NCBI GenBank assembly: GCA_007136595.1
Contig: SLGQ01000065.1
Location: 1 to 6,506, forward strand
Direction: 5' to 3'
Length of the DNA: 6,506 nucleotides
DNA from: Candidatus Sumerlaeota bacterium
GTDB lineage: Bacteria; UBP6; UBA1177
Shown here: piece by piece, positions 4,601 through 6,506 of the stretch
How positions within the stretch are numbered: position 1 is the first letter of the stretch
Layout: each line of letters starts with the position of its first letter
Position numbers and translations under genes: made by a program
The notes under the pieces: generated by a model
What the model was told of the DNA's origin: nothing
The model's database searches: none
What the model saw: the letters and a program-made list of their open reading frames with translations, nothing else

Positions 4601-6506
4601 TTTCCAACTGTATTGAAGGGGGGGCCGTAAGTTCTTCTGACTTTGTAAACGGTCACTCTGTAAGGTTTGCGCTTACATACTCGAATGAAAGCGAACTTTC
4701 GACAAAGCTTAAATCGGTATCAAAATTTCTTGATGGCGGACATGACCTTTTGCCACTTGAAAATCAGGGAATATTTGTCCTAAGTAAAATAAAAGAAGAT
4801 GAAAAACTCGCTTTCTGCTTCCCCGGACAGGGAACACACTACATTACAATGGGCAAATTCCTTTATGATTCAAATCCAACTTTCAAAAAAGTGGTTGATG
4901 AAGTTCATGAACTTTCAATGAAAGAAATGGATTTTGACCTTTTGGCACACATATACGGTGATCCTGAAAGTGAAGAGATACAGAAAAATATGGGAACCCT
5001 TACAGGTGCTCAGGTTTCTCTTTTCGCAATTGAAGTTGCTCTTGCAAAAGTTCTTGAAGAAAAAGGTATCATTCCCGATGTTCTTGTCGGACACAGTTTC
5101 GGAGAAATATCGGCTCTTACTTTTGCCGGAGTCTGGGATATTCAGACAGGATTCAAAGTTGTGAAAGCCAGAATAGAGGCAGCTCAGTTTGCTAAAGAAT
5201 CTAACAATGTTCCCCTTGGCATGATGAGTATTGTATGCAGTGATGAACAAAGGGACAGAATTATTAATTTTGGCGGGAACAAACTTATCCTTACAAACAT
5301 TAATGCTCCGGGGCGCTTTGTTCTTGCCGGAGAACTTGATCATGTTAAAGAAACTGTCAGTCTGGCAGAATCTTTCGGTCTGGAAGCGAGATTGCTTCCG
5401 ATCGGCAGTGCATTCCATTCAAAATATATGGAACCGGCAAAAGATAAGTTCCACACAGCACTTTCAAAACTTCCGTGCGGAAACCCCGGCTATAAAATAA
5501 TGTCAACCGTTACAGGCGAATACATTCCGGAAAAACTTACTTCTAAAAAAATTGCGGATCATCTCGCCCTCCAGCTTACAACTCAATTAAATCTTCCAAG
5601 AGAGATCGGAAGGCTTCATAATGAGGGAATAAATCACTATCTTGAAGTTGGTCCCGGATGGTCAATGACAAAAATGATCTCTGAAATCCTTAAAGGCGGA
5701 AACTTTAAAGCACTCCCCACCATGCATCCTAAAATTGGAGATGCTGAAGTTTTTTCAAGGGCTATCGCATTTCTTACTGTTGCCGGACACTTTGGATCGT
5801 TATCCAAAAAAAGGAGAATTTCAGATTTTATAGCACCGGAAATGCTTGACTTTATAAAATCAAAAAAACCTGAAACTTTTGAAGCACTTGTTGCTCTACA
5901 TAACGAATTTGTTAAAGAATATGAATTTGATAGACCCGCTGTTTCAGAAAGTTCCGCCAGTCCGGAAAATGAGGTAAGTCAAGCCAGTCAGGCAGGTCCC
6001 AACGAAACCAGGATCAAAGAAGAGCTTGCCAAAATGACAGGCTATCCGCTTGATATGCTTGAAAGCGACCTTGATCTTGAAGCTGATCTCGGTATTGATT
6101 CGATTCAGAGAGCTGAACTCTGGGTAAATTTAAGCAAAGAATTCGGAATCCCTGATGATGCAAGACCTAAAGCTCCGGTAAAAACAATTACAGGACTCGC
6201 TAAAGCTTTCAGTGAAGCGGGTGGTAAAGTTGAGGCTTCGCCGGTGGGAGTTGAGGCTGCGCCGGTTGAGAAAGTTGAGGAGGTTGTTGCGGGTGGTTTC
6301 AACTGGGAAGAGCGGATCAAAGAAGAGCTTGCCAAAATGACAGGTTATCCGCTTGATATGCTTGAAAGCGATCTCGATCTTGAAGCTGATCTCGGTATTG
6401 ACTCAATTCAGAGAGCTGAACTCTGGGTAAATTTAAGCAAAGAATTCGGAATCCCTGATGATGCAAGACCTAAAGCTCCGGTAAAAACAATTACAGGACT
6501 CGCTAA
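1657..6506 (+). CDS. Iterative type I polyketide / PUFA-synthase-like protein (KS-KS-AT-ACP-ACP...), 3' end missing
   Basis: The reading frame is open for 1,616 complete codons and runs off the right edge. The start is fixed by a GGAG site and by the KS beginning at residue 4 (DIAIIGMGG). Domains in order: KS1 (about 4-464), KS2 (about 481-934), a charged linker plus KS-AT adaptor (935-1048), AT (about 1050-1358), a post-AT helical segment (1359-1448), ACP1 (about 1452-1520), a Val/Pro/Ala/Glu linker, and ACP2 (from 1553). Catalytic residues are intact in every domain. The AT followed by tandem short ACPs with LGIDSI motifs resembles PfaA of polyunsaturated fatty acid synthases and related secondary-lipid synthases. 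PfaA, however, normally has a single KS, so the tandem KS pair sets this protein apart. More ACPs and a ketoreductase or dehydratase may follow. It is presumably cytoplasmic, needs a 4'-phosphopantetheinyl transferase not seen here, and is co-transcribed with the acyltransferase and HAD genes. The chain product cannot be predicted from this part. The family call is firm; the PUFA-like assignment is moderately sure. Confidence 0.92.
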   Translation, partial: MKRYDIAIIGMGGVFPGARNVEQYWKNVQEGSTFITDMPEKYWRWESYFSEDKSLDDKSYTAKGSFIDNFEFPFSKYKFPPNTWKGVDPSQLIALESAREALEDAGIEPHSEALDEAVTILGVSGVDDYAHASAYLRRNHYFERLEKQLKENGISEKIIKELHAEFEQEVLKRHPVKMSLLAIGAIPSALSNRVAQVFGIKGYNMTVDAACASSFGALETACHALMAGDARVAITGGIDLGVNPAIYIGFSRVEGLSFSGIANPFDHKADGLVIGEGGGIVILKRLEDALDDGDDIKGIIRGMGSSSDGAGQAIYSPSVKGRARAFDMALKRAELSPDEIQFIEAHATSTVVGDANEYDAIAAAYAKGRKKSNHLYLGSVKYQIGHLKAAAGVAGLIKTIKGMQNGIMPHMPLFEKLTPNVTEKVDSFVVPTETSEWKLNKNEKRIAAVTSSGFGGCNYHVIIEQGEKYVPVNKRPKIKRDIAVVGVTCRVAEADDVNTFWNNITSGKNVFSKADPVDLNWVHHIDKGPENERIYTKVISKLKPYSIDYLKYKILPKSVSQISPTQFLGIDLAGRLLENKGFTVTEPKNIGVSIGAIHDDSFPYIFDPMVSDDFANAVRDTGISKKLDNKTLEKVLADTKEQVTKETPPITEHTLPGWMGNIVAGRMANKLNLQGPNMVVDSACSSGLSALIPAVYQLAFGDIDMMISGGLNRQLSDVFTSGVSAIGAIAKEDAKPFDEEGAGYVIGDGGVLYLLKRLEDAKKDGDDILAVIHSVNGTSEAESKSMLAPSESAVRRAIRKTLQNTDIDKSRIGVVDTHGSANKASDVIEGISVAAEVGNNIDGEPVSITAIKSHIGHLYGGSGASSMLSVIQTLRTGKVPGIRNLKNIRPELNEVLDKALPVKLTKPLHKGYDAGAVLSLGLGGTNYFAVVTLGDKEEKSESKKMSNKQEPEMNTTSENRTEKGAEIFTGSSPDLNSLKKTISNCIEGGAVSSSDFVNGHSVRFALTYSNESELSTKLKSVSKFLDGGHDLLPLENQGIFVLSKIKEDEKLAFCFPGQGTHYITMGKFLYDSNPTFKKVVDEVHELSMKEMDFDLLAHIYGDPESEEIQKNMGTLTGAQVSLFAIEVALAKVLEEKGIIPDVLVGHSFGEISALTFAGVWDIQTGFKVVKARIEAAQFAKESNNVPLGMMSIVCSDEQRDRIINFGGNKLILTNINAPGRFVLAGELDHVKETVSLAESFGLEARLLPIGSAFHSKYMEPAKDKFHTALSKLPCGNPGYKIMSTVTGEYIPEKLTSKKIADHLALQLTTQLNLPREIGRLHNEGINHYLEVGPGWSMTKMISEILKGGNFKALPTMHPKIGDAEVFSRAIAFLTVAGHFGSLSKKRRISDFIAPEMLDFIKSKKPETFEALVALHNEFVKEYEFDRPAVSESSASPENEVSQASQAGPNETRIKEELAKMTGYPLDMLESDLDLEADLGIDSIQRAELWVNLSKEFGIPDDARPKAPVKTITGLAKAFSEAGGKVEASPVGVEAAPVEKVEEVVAGGFNWEERIKEELAKMTGYPLDMLESDLDLEADLGIDSIQRAELWVNLSKEFGIPDDARPKAPVKTITGLA
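1666..3048 (+). other. Domain: ketosynthase 1 (KS1)
   Basis: KS1 catalyses decarboxylative Claisen condensation of an acyl chain with malonyl-ACP. The nucleophile is C211 in VDAACASS. The two histidines are H346 in EAHATST and H386 in YQIGHLKAAAG. The spacings of 135 and 40 residues are those of classical elongating ketosynthases. The domain closes with the usual GFGGCNYHVII block (453-463). A charged helical stretch at about 140-180, before the Cys, resembles the insertion seen in PUFA/enediyne-type iterative KS domains. The first His motif reads HATST rather than HGTGT, a mild deviation that keeps the catalytic residue. Confidence 0.88.
3097..4458 (+). other. Domain: ketosynthase 2 (KS2), divergent
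   Basis: A second complete KS fold follows KS1 after only about 17 residues. It starts at DIAVVGVTC and ends at LGLGGTNYFAVV. C684 in VDSACSSG, H818 in DTHGSANKASD and H857 in KSHIGHLYGGSGA form a full triad (spacings 134 and 39). It is therefore not a chain-length factor, which would lack the Cys. The segment before the Cys (ITEHTLPGWMGNIVAGRMAN) is like PfaA and enediyne KS domains. The stretches around both histidines are far from the common EAHGTGTxxGD and KSNIGHTxAAAG, so the domain may be specialised, for example for a subset of elongation steps, decarboxylation only, or chain transfer. The fold call is firm; the role is open. Confidence 0.85.
4459..4803 (+). other. KS2-AT linker, low-complexity tail plus adaptor
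   Basis: Residues 935-1048 hold no catalytic motif. The first 30 or so are rich in Lys, Glu, Ser and Asn and look disordered. The rest, with the SVRFALTYSNESELSTKL stretch, resembles the small alpha/beta adaptor that joins KS to AT in type I synthases. A run of seven G (4618-4624) falls here in frame and does not break the gene. Confidence 0.55.
4804..5730 (+). other. Domain: acyltransferase (AT), malonyl-type
   Basis: This domain loads the extender unit onto the ACPs. It contains the FPGQGTHY block (G1057-Q1058-G1059), the nucleophile S1147 in GHSFGE, R1172 exactly 25 residues later (as Ser92 and Arg117 in E. coli FabD, where the Arg holds the malonyl carboxylate) and H1254 in SAFHS. A Phe before the His, as in the HAFH motif, favours malonyl over methylmalonyl. 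The LEVGPG motif near 1329-1334 marks the C-terminal part. Malonyl-CoA is the predicted substrate. Confidence 0.85.
5731..6009 (+). other. Post-AT helical segment and linker to the ACPs
   Basis: Residues 1359-1451 begin with AIAFLTVAGHF, the usual post-AT element of type I synthases. An amphipathic helical stretch (about 1389-1425) and a Ser/Ala/Gln/Pro-rich flexible linker follow. No catalytic motif is seen. PfaA-type proteins have a comparable helix between AT and the first ACP. Confidence 0.45.
6010..6203 (+). repeat. ACP-coding direct repeat, copy 1
   Basis: This 194-base unit recurs at 6313-6506 with a period of 303 bases. I count 6 base differences, all silent (AGG/CGG, GGC/GGT, GAC/GAT, CTT/CTC, GAT/GAC, TCG/TCA). 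The last 101 bases (6103-6203) are exact. Confidence 0.93.
6010..6216 (+). other. Domain: acyl carrier protein 1 (ACP1)
   Basis: This is a short carrier domain of about 70 residues. The phosphopantetheine attachment site is S1482 in ADLGIDSIQRAEL, preceded by an acidic stretch (ESDLDLEADL). The DSI motif and overall look fit the tandem ACPs of PUFA synthases, with Gln where many of those have Lys after DSI. Confidence 0.9.
6217..6297 (+). other. Inter-ACP Val/Ala/Pro/Glu linker with unusual composition
   Basis: This region codes for a flexible linker rich in Gly, Val, Glu, Ala and Pro. GC is about 60% by my hand count over 81 bases, against roughly 40% in the rest of the gene. Codons such as GAG, GCG and CCG are used where the gene otherwise prefers GAA, GCA/GCT and CCT. 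Ala/Pro-rich linkers between tandem ACPs are normal for the family. Confidence 0.6.
6313..6506 (+). other. Domain: acyl carrier protein 2 (ACP2), cut by window edge
   Basis: This second carrier domain begins 303 bases (101 residues) after the first. The attachment serine is S1583. Over the 64 residues that can be compared it is identical to ACP1. Tandem ACPs in PUFA synthases act in parallel to raise output, and further copies are likely beyond the window. Confidence 0.9.
6313..6506 (+). repeat. ACP-coding direct repeat, copy 2 (runs off the edge)
   Basis: This is the second copy of the unit at 6010-6203. It is still matching when the window ends, so the full repeat is longer than 194 bases. 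Long near-identical repeats like this can be collapsed or expanded in short-read assemblies, so the number of copies downstream should be read with care. Confidence 0.93.

Noticed and set aside
4618..4624. Run of seven G as a possible frameshift or phase-variation site
   Set aside because: The frame is intact on both sides in the given sequence and there is no sign of an alternative product; a single G7 tract is weak evidence.
4915..5418. 167-codon minus-strand open frame
   Set aside because: It is antisense to the AT domain, which carries all its catalytic residues; no domain is recognised in the antisense product.
5231..5500. 89-codon plus-strand frame inside the AT region
   Set aside because: It is out of frame with the AT, which is continuous and intact; no start signal or domain is seen.
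6504..6506. The window ends in TAA, which looks like a stop for the synthase
   Set aside because: It is out of frame: the last codons read GCT then AA plus the next base. In ACP1 the same position continues as GCT AAA, so the gene goes on.

Overview
The window holds the 5' part of one plus-strand gene cluster. It has an AT-rich leader (1-215), a PlsC-family acyltransferase gene (216-977), a HAD-superfamily hydrolase gene (961-1653), and the first 4,850 bases of a very large iterative type I polyketide / PUFA-synthase-like gene (from 1657, running off the right edge). No RNA gene, CRISPR array, insertion sequence or terminator was found.

The organism looks like a bacterium of moderately low GC (roughly 40% by eye). 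It uses AGA, ATA, GGA and GAA codons heavily and has ordinary GGAG-type ribosome binding sites. PfaA-like synthases with tandem ACPs occur in many anaerobic and marine Gram-negative lineages. The sequence does not let me name a genus, and I do not try.

Layout: a sigma70-like promoter at 164-192 sits just upstream of the first gene. The acyltransferase and HAD genes overlap by 17 bases, and the HAD stop is only 3 bases from the synthase start, so the three are probably one translationally coupled operon. The synthase reads, in order, KS1 - KS2 - linker - AT - post-AT helix region - ACP1 - Ala/Pro/Val linker - ACP2, and is still open at the edge. Both KS domains keep a complete Cys-His-His set at normal spacing. 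The AT has the Ser/Arg/His set expected of a malonyl transferase. The two ACPs are identical in protein sequence over the 64 residues that can be compared.

Inferred joint role: the synthase extends malonyl units on its ACPs to make a specialised long or polyunsaturated acyl (or polyketide) chain. The PlsC enzyme could place that chain on a glycerophospholipid or another acceptor, and the HAD enzyme could remove a phosphate from an intermediate. The product and any ketoreductase, dehydratase, enoyl reductase or phosphopantetheinyl transferase lie outside the window. The most notable features are the two adjacent catalytically complete KS domains in one protein, with off-consensus histidine motifs in KS2, and the near-identical ACP repeats whose only differences are silent.
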